Assembly (NCBI GenBank): GCA_023388055.1
Contig: JAEWGW010000032.1
Location: forward strand, 62,001 to 126,000
Length of the DNA stretch: 64,000 nucleotides
Source of the DNA: Bacillota bacterium
GTDB taxonomy: Bacteria; Bacillota; Bacilli; Paenibacillales; NBRC-103111
Reading direction: 5' to 3'
Shown: positions 42,046 to 50,482 of the stretch, piece by piece
Layout of the letters: each line of letters starts with the position of its first letter
Position numbering within the stretch: the stretch's first letter is position 1
Position numbers and translations under genes: made by a program
The notes under the pieces: model-generated
The model's database searches: none
Told to the model about the DNA's origin: nothing
What the model saw: the letters and a program-made list of their open reading frames with translations, nothing else

Positions 42046-42081
42046 CTTCCTCACCAACTCCCTCTTAAACAACACACTATT

Positions 42082-42087
42082 ATTATA
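42082..42087 (-). promoter_or_regulatory. -10 element of the repressor gene
   Basis: On the minus strand TATAAT lies 37 bases before the repressor start. No strong -35 is seen. Confidence 0.5.
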
Positions 42088-42117
42088 CCATTTTTGACAG
42101 CAGAGGAAACGATTTTT

Positions 42118-42249
42118 TTGCAGATTCAGCAAAAGTTTTGTTGACAACATTTTACTCAACCAGTAGTATAAAGGTAGATGAAATTGCTGTTTCAGCAAAA
42201 ATATAAGGAATATAAGGCATATTATACGATAATTTTGTTGAAACAGCAA
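42118..42249. promoter_or_regulatory. Operator region with three 15-bp sites and a promoter
   Basis: TTGCTGTTTCAGCAA at 42184-42198 is a perfect palindrome. TTGCAGATTCAGCAA at 42118-42132 and TTGTTGAAACAGCAA at 42235-42249 are close variants (TTGYWG-N3-CAGCAA). Between the first two lies a rightward promoter, TTGACA at 42141-42146 and TAGTAT at 42164-42169, 17 bases apart. The first and second sites flank this promoter, which suits repression by the Xre protein. Confidence 0.85.
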
Positions 42250-42268
42250 ATGCCGGGAGGTTTTTCAA

Positions 42269-42730
42269 ATGAGCAAAATGAACAAGGGCGAGCTTCGCAT
42301 TGGCCAGATGGAAATCAATATGGACGAAACCCGACGCAAGGTAGAGGAAAAGCTGGAGACGGCCCGGATATATAAATTCCTGGGGATGGTACGCAGGGAG
42401 GTCCGGATGACGTCAGGCAGTGAGCCCCGGTATCATGGAGCCACCAACCGCATCGGCAAAGCCACGGAGGCGGCAGCGGTGTGGAATGCGGACCAGGAGG
42501 AACGGATGCGCAATGCCTATGAGGATGTGGAACGGGCGGTGGGCAGTCTTCCGGATAAACAGCAGGAGATTATCCGGTTGCGGTATTTGAGCAGCCTGGA
42601 CGGGGAAATGGACTTTCAGGTGTGCCAGGAGGTGCATCTGAGCGAACGGACCTACCGGAGAGTGAAGGCCAAGGCTATCGTCAACCTGGCGCTGGCCCTG
42701 CGGCTGGAGGAGTGGAAATTTGCAGAGTAG
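42269..42730 (+). CDS. ArpU/Xpf-like late gene regulator
   Basis: The 153-residue protein has a coiled N-terminal helix and a C-terminal sigma-region-4-like helix-turn-helix (LPDKQQEIIRLRYL and LSERTYRRVKAKA). It resembles ArpU-family phage regulators and takes the position of the PBSX late sigma-like factor Xpf. It likely switches on the structural genes downstream. The start follows GGGAGG and lies under the three operators. Confidence 0.82.
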   Translation: MSKMNKGELRIGQMEINMDETRRKVEEKLETARIYKFLGMVRREVRMTSGSEPRYHGATNRIGKATEAAAVWNADQEERMRNAYEDVERAVGSLPDKQQEIIRLRYLSSLDGEMDFQVCQEVHLSERTYRRVKAKAIVNLALALRLEEWKFAE

Positions 42731-42921
42731 CAGCTTCTTTTACCGGCAAAGGAGACAAACACTCATGTGGCCGCCCGACGGCCGGGGAATGGCCAGAGGT
42801 TGGCCCGCCATTAGACAGCCGCCATGGTATATTGATATCGTAGCCAACCAAGTCAAGGCTGCAAAACACCAACCGCATACCCACACCCGCTTGATCCGGA
42901 CAAGCTGTCACAGACCGGACG

Positions 42922-42965
42922 AGACGCACCAAAAGGCGCAGCTTTCCAGGAGGCGTCTTTTTTTT
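42922..42965 (+). terminator. Terminator-like hairpin before the tail genes
   Basis: AGACGC at 42922-42927 and GCGTCT at 42953-42958 can pair, with more pairing inside, followed by a run of eight T. It separates the regulator gene from the structural genes, so late genes may depend on their own promoter. The 260-bp gap 42731-42990 shows no other feature. Confidence 0.6.
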
Positions 42966-42990
42966 ATCCGAACAAGAGAGGAGAGAGACG

Positions 42991-43164
42991 ATGAAGTGGT
43001 TTCGCAAACGGGTTCCCAAGTTTCAAGGCTATCTGGCTGTCCAGCCGTCCCGTTGCAAGGGCTGCCTGTGGGGCAGCTGGGAGGGGAGTGCGCAATTCTG
43101 CAGCAAACCCCACCGCTGTGTAAAGGAGGACACGGACCATGCTGACTGTACAGAGCCTGGATAA
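42991..43164 (+). CDS. Small cysteine-rich phage protein
   Basis: A frame of 57 residues starts MKWFRKRVPKFQGYL after GAGGAGAGAG. It holds cysteines at 22, 25, 37, 43 and 53 (CKGC, then C-x11-C-x5-C), which suggests a zinc ribbon. It overlaps the next gene by 26 bases. I do not recognise the family. It could be a small structural or regulatory protein of the tail locus; it may also be non-coding. Confidence 0.5.
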   Translation: MKWFRKRVPKFQGYLAVQPSRCKGCLWGSWEGSAQFCSKPHRCVKEDTDHADCTEPG

Positions 43165-43522
43165 GGCCATCCGGCAGATGGCCGGAGCTTCGGCCAACCG
43201 CAGGTTCTACAACCGGCTGAGATATGACATGGCGGAGAAGTTTATGGATGCTTGCGCTGCCGGAAGCGTCCGGGTGTCTCCAAGGCTGGCGGCATCCTTC
43301 CGGCGGACGACCTATAACGGCAAGCGGGAGTGGGTGCTGGAGGAAAAAGGCCCTTACGCCATTGCAGCGGGAACAACCGTGCCCAATGCCTCGCGGATGG
43401 GCGCTCCCCGGATTATGGGGCGTGCTTTGCAGCAGACGGCAGGCAAGCTGCCCGCTTTGGCCGACCGTTTTTATCACTCTGCAGGAAAGGCGGCGGGATT
43501 CCATGTATCGAAGCAGTCTTGA
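43139..43522 (+). CDS. Phage protein in xkdI position
   Basis: The 127-residue basic protein (LDKAIRQMAGASANRRFYNRLRYD at the start region) resembles the gp10-like proteins that end the tail tube in PBSX-type phages, judged by place and size. Clear sequence motifs are lacking. The start follows AAAGGAGG. It overlaps the next gene by 20 bases. Confidence 0.65.
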   Translation: MLTVQSLDKAIRQMAGASANRRFYNRLRYDMAEKFMDACAAGSVRVSPRLAASFRRTTYNGKREWVLEEKGPYAIAAGTTVPNASRMGAPRIMGRALQQTAGKLPALADRFYHSAGKAAGFHVSKQS

Positions 43523-43952
43523 GGCTGTGAAAAAGACGATCAGGCAGGCCATGCCGGGGAGCAGCTGGCCTTTTTATGTGGAGGCGCTGCCTGGGGAGCT
43601 GCAACTGCCGGCGTTTTATCTGGAGCATCAGGCCAGCAGTGCCGAGACCGTCGGTGTGTCCACCGTCCGTTTCGAGATCCAGTGGCAGGTGATGGTTCTG
43701 CCAGAGATGCCAGCCGGAGGTATACCGGACGGGCTTGCCCTGCTCACCGTGGCGGATCAGCTGCGGGAGGCGTTTATGCGGGGGCCGGTGCTGGCGGCAC
43801 CTGACGGCACCCTATTCCAGGTGGAAGCCTTCACCGGAGGGACCGGGGAAACGGGCATGTTTCTGACCGTCACCCTCTCTACCCAATATACCCCAAGCTC
43901 CGCAGAGCCGGAGGCCCCCCTGATGCAGGAACTGCATTGGAAGGGATTGTAA
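43503..43952 (+). CDS. Phage protein in xkdJ position
   Basis: The 149-residue protein (MYRSSLEAVKKTIRQAMPGS at its start) has alternating strands and the text VRFEIQWQVMVLPEM. It takes the place of XkdJ, before the sheath gene, and could be the tail terminator. The start at 43503 overlaps the previous gene. I base the name on gene order; the sequence alone does not prove it. Confidence 0.68.
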   Translation: MYRSSLEAVKKTIRQAMPGSSWPFYVEALPGELQLPAFYLEHQASSAETVGVSTVRFEIQWQVMVLPEMPAGGIPDGLALLTVADQLREAFMRGPVLAAPDGTLFQVEAFTGGTGETGMFLTVTLSTQYTPSSAEPEAPLMQELHWKGL

Positions 43953-44004
43953 GAACGAAACTCTGTACGCTGTAAGGCCATTTATTTAACGGGAGGAATT
44001 ATTC

Positions 44005-45069
44005 ATGCCATTACCGAGTATCCAAATTGTATTCAAACAGGCGGCCGCTGCCGCCGTCACTCAAGGCGCAACAGGCATTGCCGCGCTGATTTTGAAGGAT
44101 GCCTCCGCAGGCAGCGGAGTGGTGGAGCACCAGCTTTACACGGTCAGTGACATTCCGGCCGCATTGACGTCCGCTAACAAGGACTACGCCCGTCTGGCTC
44201 TGGCCGGCGCTCCTGCCCAGGTGAAGCTGGTGGTGATTCCCGCCAATGCCACGGATTACGCCGCCGCCCAGGAGTACCTGGAAACCATCCAATGGAACGT
44301 GCTGGCCGTACCCGGCATTGCCGCTGCCGATGCGGCTGCCATGGGCGTGTGGGCCAAGGGGCTGTTCGAGACGAAGCTCCGCAAGATTATGGCGGTGCTG
44401 CCCTCTGTGGCGGCGGATCATCCGGCGGTTGTGAACTTTACTACGGACACCATCAAGGTGGGGACCGTGACGTACACCAATTCGGATTTTACCGCGCGGA
44501 TTGCCGGTCTGATCGCCGGTCTGCCCCTGTCGGTTTCGCCTACCTATCAGGTGCTGCCCGAGGTGACCAATGTGCCCAAGCTGACCAAGGCCCAGGCGGA
44601 TGCCGCTGTGGATGCCGGCAAGCTGATCCTCTACCACGACGGGGAAAAGGTGAAAATCGCCCGCGGCGTCACCTCCTTCGTCACCCCCACCCAGGCCATG
44701 GGAGCCGACTGGAAAAAGATCAAGGTGGTCCGTGTGCTCAACAAGCTCTACGCGGATATCCGCAAAACGGCGGAGGACAACTACATCGGCAAAATGAACA
44801 ACAGCTATATGAACAAGCTGCTTCTGGTTTCGGCCATGAATGCTTATTTTGAGGGACTGGAGCAAAGCGGCATTCTTGATCCGGGCAAAAACCGGGCGGC
44901 GATTGATGTGGCGGCGCAGCGTGTGTATCTGCAATCCACGGGGGTTAACGTAACCGGGATGAACGAGCAGCAGCTCAAGGAGGCCAACACCGATGATCAG
45001 GTGTTCCTGAAGGCCACGGTTCAGCCGCTGGATGCCATTGAGGATATCAAGCTGGATATTTTTCTGTAA
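44005..45069 (+). CDS. xkdK: Tail sheath protein (XkdK-like)
   Basis: The 354-residue protein has the contractile sheath fold, with the C-terminal conserved domain (AMGADWKKIKVVRVLNKLYA, then DNYIGKMNNSYMNKLLLVSA) and the final strand DAIEDIKLDIFL used for subunit linking. It is shorter than PBSX XkdK (about 466 residues), and its size suits compact R-type bacteriocin sheaths. The sheath contracts to drive the tube through a target envelope. The start follows CGGGAGG. Confidence 0.93.
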   Translation: MPLPSIQIVFKQAAAAAVTQGATGIAALILKDASAGSGVVEHQLYTVSDIPAALTSANKDYARLALAGAPAQVKLVVIPANATDYAAAQEYLETIQWNVLAVPGIAAADAAAMGVWAKGLFETKLRKIMAVLPSVAADHPAVVNFTTDTIKVGTVTYTNSDFTARIAGLIAGLPLSVSPTYQVLPEVTNVPKLTKAQADAAVDAGKLILYHDGEKVKIARGVTSFVTPTQAMGADWKKIKVVRVLNKLYADIRKTAEDNYIGKMNNSYMNKLLLVSAMNAYFEGLEQSGILDPGKNRAAIDVAAQRVYLQSTGVNVTGMNEQQLKEANTDDQVFLKATVQPLDAIEDIKLDIFL

Positions 45070-45112
45070 GCGACAGGTTTTATAAACCCATTTTCCAAGG
45101 AGGAATTGATGT

Positions 45113-45547
45113 ATGGCCATGCAAGGGGAAAAGGTAATCAACGGCACGTTCGGCGAGGTGTGGCTGGACGGGGAATATATTGCGGAGGTCAAGGGCCTGC
45201 AAGCCAAGGTTAGCATTGAAAAAGAGGACATTCCGGTTGCGGGCAAATACGCCACCGACAGCAAGTTTATGGGGTACAAGGGCACTGGCACCCTGCGTTT
45301 GTACAAAACCAACTCCCGGATGATCGCCAAGCTTAGCGAGCTGATCAAAGCCGGGACCATCACCCGCTTCCAGATCATCTCGCAGGTGAAGGACCCCTCC
45401 GCCGCCGGAGCGGAGCGCATCATCATCAAGGATGCCAGCTTCGACGACATGACCCTCATCGACTGGGAGCTGCGTAAGAACGGCGAGCTGGAGTGTCCGT
45501 TCACCTTCACCGATTGGGAAACCACCGATTTGGTGGGATCGAACTAA
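45113..45547 (+). CDS. xkdM: Tail tube protein (XkdM-like)
   Basis: The 144-residue protein builds the inner tube. It starts MAMQGEKVINGTFGEVWLDG and shows VAGKYATDSKFMGYKGTGTL and a C-terminal EDMTLIDW-like strand region (SFDDMTLIDWELRKNGELEC). This DUF2001 family pairs with XkdK-type sheaths. The start follows AAGGAGG. Confidence 0.93.
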   Translation: MAMQGEKVINGTFGEVWLDGEYIAEVKGLQAKVSIEKEDIPVAGKYATDSKFMGYKGTGTLRLYKTNSRMIAKLSELIKAGTITRFQIISQVKDPSAAGAERIIIKDASFDDMTLIDWELRKNGELECPFTFTDWETTDLVGSN

Positions 45548-45573
45548 TCCTCAAGGAAAAGGAGAATAAACCG

Positions 45574-45972
45574 ATGAGTACATTGGATTTGCTGCTGGGC
45601 CTTGACCCGACCAAGCTGAAGCGCCCGGTGCGCCAGGTAGAGCTGACCCGACTTAGCGAAGCGGCCGGCGAGAAGGTAGTCTTCACCATTCAGGCGCTGA
45701 CCCTGTCCGAGGAAGAGGAAATCAGCGAAATTTGTGACAAGGGCGGTGTGAAGGACCCGGTAGCGGTGCGGATTTTTACCCTGCTGAAGGGGGTCACCAC
45801 TCCCGACTTGAAGTCCCCCAAGCTTCTGGAGCGTTACGGCGCCGCCACCCCCAAGGAGCTGCTGGAATCCGGCAAGCTGCTGCAATCCGGGGAAATCGCC
45901 CATCTGTACAGCCAAATTTCCGAGCTGTCCGGCTACAGTGAGAACGCGGTAACCGAGCTAAAAAACGGATAG
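45574..45972 (+). CDS. xkdN: Tail assembly chaperone (XkdN-like), zero-frame product
   Basis: The 132-residue product begins MSTLDLLLGLDPTKLKRPVR and has LTRLSEAAGEKVVFTIQALT, typical of XkdN. The chaperone coats the tape measure protein before tube growth. The start follows AAAAGGAG. The gene ends in CTA AAA AAC GGA TAG, so a slippery A AAA AAC lies just before the stop. Confidence 0.9.
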   Translation: MSTLDLLLGLDPTKLKRPVRQVELTRLSEAAGEKVVFTIQALTLSEEEEISEICDKGGVKDPVAVRIFTLLKGVTTPDLKSPKLLERYGAATPKELLESGKLLQSGEIAHLYSQISELSGYSENAVTELKNG

Positions 45973-46154
45973 AGACGGACGGGGAGCTGGCGTTCCTCTA
46001 TTATTGCTGGAGCCGCAAGGCTCTCCTGCCGTCACAGGTCTACACCATGCCCCCCGGCGAAAAGCTGCTGGTGCGGGCATTTTTCGAATATGAAGTGTTG
46101 GAGCGGGACCGGCTGATCCGCCAGCAGGCATGGCCCACCGTACCGCTGATGTAA
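45966..46154 (+). CDS. -1 frameshift extension of the tail chaperone (gpGT-like)
   Basis: In the -1 frame after the slippery heptamer A AAA AAC (45960-45966), 62 codons are open and end in TAA at 46154. The text (DGELAFLYYCWSRKALLP, then MPPGEKLLVRAFFEYEVLER) looks like a real protein. There is no ribosome binding site or plausible start for separate translation, and the extension reaches to 28 bases before the tape measure gene. The full product would be join 45574-45966, 45966-46154, 193 residues. Such frameshifts are known between lambda gpG and gpGT and are widespread in tailed phages. Confidence 0.85.
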   Translation, partial: RIETDGELAFLYYCWSRKALLPSQVYTMPPGEKLLVRAFFEYEVLERDRLIRQQAWPTVPLM

Positions 46155-46182
46155 GGAGCTGTAAGGAAAGGAGGGAGCGCTT

Positions 46183-48087
46183 ATGAAGCTCACCGCCGTG
46201 CTCAGCCTCACCGACAACTACACGGACACGCTGAAGCAGGCCATCAAAAAGACCCAGGAGTTCCGTGACGAAACGCTTAAAACGAAGAAGGCGCTGGAGG
46301 AGACCTTCGGGCAGAAGTATGAAATCAGCATGAACACCACGGAAGCGGCAACCGATCTGAAAAAGGTGCAGAAAAGCCTGAAGGATATGGATCACACCAA
46401 CCTGTTTGTTTCCCTTCAGCTCAAGGAGCCTAAGGGCTCGAATTGGAAGGAGAAGCTGGTCAAAGCCGGAGCCAAGGTGGCTATGGGCATTCTCTCGGCT
46501 TTTATGAAGGTAGTTAAGCTGATGTTCCAGCCCCTGAAGCTTCTTAGCCATACCGCCGAGTTGGTGACTGCCTCCATCAAAGGTGCAGCCGCTATGGAAC
46601 GCAATGTGCTCAGTGTCGAGCATCTCATTGCCGCCAACAATAAGGGCTTGCCTGCGGAAGCCGTCAAAAATCGCGCAGCTGATTATATGAAAACCTACCG
46701 CAGCTCCCCGGAGTTAGCAAGCTTCAATTCGGAGGAGGTTCAAAAAGCGGGTACCCGGGCTGTTGGCATTGCCATGGGCGATACCAGCGAAGCGAGCAAT
46801 TTGTTGCGGCTTGCCGGTGATATGGCGGCGGTTACTCCGGGGAAATCCCTTGAGGATGCCTTGGACGCACTGGCCGAGCTCAAAAAGGGTGAGGCCGATG
46901 CTATGGAGGACTTTGGCTTCCGAACGACAGAAAGCAAGGTCAAGGCCGCCGGGAAAAACATGGGCAAGGTCACTAGCCGCAATGGAGTAGCGTTATCCGA
47001 TATGTTCGCAGGCGGAGGCAAAAAAGCGGGAGAATCCGCACAGGGCCTTTGGACATCCATCACCAATGCACTGAAGGACGGAATTGGGGACATGGGGCGG
47101 AAAACGCTGGATGCCTTAAAGCCGGAATTAAAGAATTGGGCTGCTTTTTTAAGAAGCGATGGTTTTCAAAAGATGGTAACGGCCGGCTCCGAGTTATTGA
47201 GCGGTTTGGCCCAAGGGGTGGCCCAACGCTCCGAGCAGCTTCGCGGATGGCTGGAGAGCACATTTTTCAACAATGAGGAATTCGGGAAGCTGGATCTAAA
47301 GGATAAAATCACGATGGTGCTGGATAAAATCAAGACAGGCTTTGATAATTGGTTCAGTAAGGAAGGTAAGGACATGATCACAAGCATTGGCGCTGAAGGC
47401 AGTGTCTTTATGGCGGCAGTGACTTCGACCTTTTCGTCCATTGGTTTCAAAATGATATTAAGTCTTGGTTATGGGATTACCCAGGGAATGGAGACGATTA
47501 TTAAGGATCATCCCGTCCTTTCTGCCTTGGCATATGGTGTTGCAGGAGCAGGAATAGGCGCAATTTTGGGCCCAGGCGGTGCAGTTCTTGGGGCTGCTGC
47601 TGGAGCTGGAGCGAGCCTGCTTGAATCGCTGGTGCTGAATATGCTGGATTGGGGTTCTTCTAAATCATCCAAGTCAGCCCAGCAAAACACCAGCATGGAG
47701 CCGGGAACTGGGCCAATGTCCACACCCGCGTCTGCTCAAAAGCCTCCGTCTGCACCCAGTGTCATTTACAATCCCAAATCCATACAAATGCCGTATCTGC
47801 AGCCCGTTCCAACTCCCGGACCGCCGCCTGCTCTTCCGCTCTACTATAACCATGCCATCGGCCTTCCCCGGGTTCCCTATGACAACTATCCCGCTATGCT
47901 CCATCAGAATGAGCGGGTGCTGACGGCGCAGGAGGCGAGGAGTATGGACCGGTCGGGTTCACCTGTGGTGATTAATCTGACAGCCGGCAAAACGGCCGAC
48001 CCGGATATCGGCAGATTGATGGCCGCCCTGAAGCAAGCCGTGGAAGCCGCAGGCTTCAATATGGCGCCGGGAGGTGCAACGGCATGA
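46183..48087 (+). CDS. xkdO: Tape measure protein (XkdO-like)
   Basis: The 634-residue protein sets tail length. It has an N-terminal helix-rich part with a coiled region (residues 15-70), hydrophobic stretches (KVAMGILSAFMKVVKLMFQP and GVAGAGIGAILGPGGAVLGA) and a C-terminal GLPRVPYDNYPAMLHQNERV of the kind seen in many phage tape measures. At about 1.5 angstrom per residue it would give a tail below 100 nm. The middle (about 46.6-47.65 kb) is AT-richer than the rest, so an exchange is possible. The start follows AAGGAGGGAG. Confidence 0.9.
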   Translation: MKLTAVLSLTDNYTDTLKQAIKKTQEFRDETLKTKKALEETFGQKYEISMNTTEAATDLKKVQKSLKDMDHTNLFVSLQLKEPKGSNWKEKLVKAGAKVAMGILSAFMKVVKLMFQPLKLLSHTAELVTASIKGAAAMERNVLSVEHLIAANNKGLPAEAVKNRAADYMKTYRSSPELASFNSEEVQKAGTRAVGIAMGDTSEASNLLRLAGDMAAVTPGKSLEDALDALAELKKGEADAMEDFGFRTTESKVKAAGKNMGKVTSRNGVALSDMFAGGGKKAGESAQGLWTSITNALKDGIGDMGRKTLDALKPELKNWAAFLRSDGFQKMVTAGSELLSGLAQGVAQRSEQLRGWLESTFFNNEEFGKLDLKDKITMVLDKIKTGFDNWFSKEGKDMITSIGAEGSVFMAAVTSTFSSIGFKMILSLGYGITQGMETIIKDHPVLSALAYGVAGAGIGAILGPGGAVLGAAAGAGASLLESLVLNMLDWGSSKSSKSAQQNTSMEPGTGPMSTPASAQKPPSAPSVIYNPKSIQMPYLQPVPTPGPPPALPLYYNHAIGLPRVPYDNYPAMLHQNERVLTAQEARSMDRSGSPVVINLTAGKTADPDIGRLMAALKQAVEAAGFNMAPGGATA

Positions 48088-48728
48088 TCGAATATTGGCT
48101 GGCCTTCAACAACGGGGCCGAGAAGCTGCGGCTTCCCGTACCTCCACGTGAGTTCGAGATGTCCACCGGCCTGAATAATACCACGGTGAACAACAGTGAA
48201 ATCGGGGAAATCAATCTCATCGGAAAGCCGCGTCTGAAGACGGTGACTCTGTCCTCGTATTTTCCCGTCCGTCCGGACGCGCTTTGCCAGTACACCGGGT
48301 TTCCCACCCCGGCAGCCTGTCTGGACATGATCCGCCGCTGGCGTGAATCCGGCAAGCCCATCCGCCTCCTGATCGTAGGGGAGAGCCTGAAGGTGAATGA
48401 GGCTATGTCCATCGAAAGCTTCCAGGCTTCGCAAAAGCCGGGGCCGCAGGATATTTATTTTACCCTGGAGCTGAAGGAGTACCGGTTTCTGCCTCCTGAG
48501 CTGGATGGGAACGGAGTGACAGACGCATTGGCGCTGCTGCAGGAATATACCGGCACCCGGCCGGTGGAGCGTACGGTTCCTAGCATCTACATTACGAAGC
48601 CGGGGGATACTCTGTGGGCAATAGCACGCCGGTTCTACCACAATGCAGTCCGGGCCGAGGAGCTCCGCCGGAAGAATGCTTTGCCTGATGAGCTGGTGCT
48701 GCCTGAAGGAAAGGCGCTGATGCTATGA
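48084..48728 (+). CDS. xkdP: LysM-domain tail protein (XkdP-like)
   Basis: The 214-residue protein has an N-terminal part (RLPVPPREFEMSTGLNNTTV) and a C-terminal LysM domain (IYITKPGDTLWAIARRFYHN). LysM binds peptidoglycan-like sugars and is found in tail hub proteins. The start overlaps the tape measure stop as ATGA, and its own stop overlaps the next start the same way. Confidence 0.93.
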   Translation: MIEYWLAFNNGAEKLRLPVPPREFEMSTGLNNTTVNNSEIGEINLIGKPRLKTVTLSSYFPVRPDALCQYTGFPTPAACLDMIRRWRESGKPIRLLIVGESLKVNEAMSIESFQASQKPGPQDIYFTLELKEYRFLPPELDGNGVTDALALLQEYTGTRPVERTVPSIYITKPGDTLWAIARRFYHNAVRAEELRRKNALPDELVLPEGKALML

Positions 48729-49783
48729 AGCTTCTGCATATGGCCAAGGAAGGCCGTCAGACGGACCTTACCCATCTGATCCAGCGGATCACCTGGGGCG
48801 GCAGCTATCAGGAGGCGGCCAGAAAGCTGGAGGTGGAGCTGGCGGTATCGGCCACAGATAGCTGGCTAAGACCTCCGTCCGTGGAGCTGGCGGATGTGCT
48901 GATGTTATTTTCCGGTGAGGGGGAGGAGCTGTTCCGGGGTTATGTGTTTGGCAAGTCCAAAACCCTAACCGGCAACAGGCTGACCATTAACGCCTATGAC
49001 GGCATGATCTATCTCATCAAATCGGAGCTGTCCAGGCAGTTCCAGCAGGTGACGGCAGAGCAGGTTGCAGAGGTGGTCTGCCGGGAGCTGGAGGTTCCCG
49101 CAGGTGAGATGGCCTACACGGGCATTCCCCAGAGCTTTCCCCACCTGGCCAAAACAGGCTATGAGGCGATTATGACCGCATACACCACCGCAGGCAGGCA
49201 AAACGGGAGACGTTATATGCCCCGTATGCATGCAGGCAAGCTGGATGTTGTGGAAAAAGGTGCTGTAGTGGCCCGGCGCAAGGTGTTGGCATCGGTGCAT
49301 CTGACGGAGTCCACGTATGGCGAAAATCTGGAGGACATGGTGAATACGGTGCTGCTGGCGGATGAAAAAGGCAATGCGCTTGGCCATATTTCCCGGCCGG
49401 AATGGGTCTCCTCCTATGGGCTATTGCAGCGGGTGTACCAGCAGGAGGAGGGCAGGGATATGGCAACCATGGCCAAAGCCTTGCTTCAGGATTACAGGAA
49501 AAACGCATCTGTCGAGCTGTTGGGAGGTCCGGATGCGTATGACCTGATCGCCGGAAATGCGGTTCAAGTCCGGGAGTCCTATACAGGGCTCAATGGGCTT
49601 TTTTATATAGATGAGGATACGCATACCTTCGAAAACGGGCAGCACATGGTGGCGCTGGAGCTGAATTTCCAGAACGTGATGGATGAGCAGGAGGCCGAAC
49701 AGCCCGGTAAGGAAGCAGATTCACCTGGTGAAGATAAGGATGACGACATTTTTATGTATTTGAAGGAATACAAGGGAGGCTAA
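48725..49783 (+). CDS. xkdQ: Baseplate hub protein (XkdQ-like, gpD family)
   Basis: The 352-residue protein has the late-control D/gp27-like hub fold. It shows LTHLIQRITWGGSYQEAARKL near the start and LTGNRLTINAYDGMIYLIKSE. The C-terminal 40 residues are acidic (EAEQPGKEADSPGEDKDDD). It links tube and baseplate at the tail tip. ATGA coupling joins it to xkdP. Confidence 0.9.
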   Translation: MKLLHMAKEGRQTDLTHLIQRITWGGSYQEAARKLEVELAVSATDSWLRPPSVELADVLMLFSGEGEELFRGYVFGKSKTLTGNRLTINAYDGMIYLIKSELSRQFQQVTAEQVAEVVCRELEVPAGEMAYTGIPQSFPHLAKTGYEAIMTAYTTAGRQNGRRYMPRMHAGKLDVVEKGAVVARRKVLASVHLTESTYGENLEDMVNTVLLADEKGNALGHISRPEWVSSYGLLQRVYQQEEGRDMATMAKALLQDYRKNASVELLGGPDAYDLIAGNAVQVRESYTGLNGLFYIDEDTHTFENGQHMVALELNFQNVMDEQEAEQPGKEADSPGEDKDDDIFMYLKEYKGG

Positions 49784-49784
49784 C

Positions 49785-50060
49785 ATGCAAAGTGCGGCGT
49801 GGCTGGTGAATTTCATCCGGAACGAGGCGGTGAAGGCGCGCCCTTCCGGTATTTTTTTGGCTGAGTTAGCCAGCGGGGAGCCGTTCCGCATCAGGCTGTC
49901 AGGTGTGGAGCTGGGCAGCCCGTTTGTGCTGGCGGCGCCGGAGCTGCTGGCTGCGGCCTCCGGCGATGAACCTACGGTGAAGCCTGGTGACACCATTCTG
50001 GTGTTAGGGCTGGACAACCAGCAGCAATATGTTGCAGTAAGCAAGGTGGTGAAAAGCTGA
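49785..50060 (+). CDS. xkdR: XkdR-like baseplate protein (DUF2577)
   Basis: The 91-residue protein has one beta-barrel (FRIRLSGVELGSPFVLA, KPGDTILVLGLDNQQQYVAV). It takes the XkdR place between hub and gp25-like protein. DUF2577 proteins are thought to be spike or OB-fold components. It starts after AAGGGAGG and overlaps the next gene as TGATG. Confidence 0.88.
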   Translation: MQSAAWLVNFIRNEAVKARPSGIFLAELASGEPFRIRLSGVELGSPFVLAAPELLAAASGDEPTVKPGDTILVLGLDNQQQYVAVSKVVKS

Positions 50061-50482
50061 TGGCGGGCATTTTTCCATTTATGGAGGTACCGGCAGGCAC
50101 AATTGGCAAAAAAGAGCTGCCCCTGTTCCGGGAATACGCCTGGGATTTCGGCAGCGGACAAATGAAGCTGGTGAACGGCGCTCCGGTGGCGGTCGAAGGG
50201 CAGGAGGCGCTTCGGGTGTGGAGCTACAAGGCGCTGCGCACGGCGCGTTACCGTTATTTGGGCTACAGCCCGTATTACGGCACGGAGCTGGAGGCGTTGA
50301 TCGGCAGCTCGTATACAACGGGGGCGACGCAGCTGGAGCTGAACCGGTACATCCGCGAGGCTTTGCTGGTTAATCCATATATTACGGGTGTGCCTCAGGT
50401 GGAGGCCAATCTCCAGGGAGACCGGTTGGAGGGAAAAGTGAGTGTGGAGACGATTTATGGGGAGGTGAAGGTGGATGTTTGA
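50060..50482 (+). CDS. xkdS: XkdS-like baseplate protein (gp25/DUF2634)
   Basis: The 140-residue protein shows the DUF2634 pattern (WDFGSGQMKLVNGAPVAVEG, AIGSSYTTGATQLELNRYI-like text). It corresponds to T4 gp25, the sheath initiator in the baseplate wedge. The start overlaps the previous stop, and the gene overlaps xkdT by 8 bases. Confidence 0.91.
   Translation: MAGIFPFMEVPAGTIGKKELPLFREYAWDFGSGQMKLVNGAPVAVEGQEALRVWSYKALRTARYRYLGYSPYYGTELEALIGSSYTTGATQLELNRYIREALLVNPYITGVPQVEANLQGDRLEGKVSVETIYGEVKVDV

Noticed and set aside
44011..45525. A 504-codon minus-strand frame across sheath and tube genes
   Set aside because: Antisense of two recognised tail genes; His/Arg/Gly-rich shadow text.
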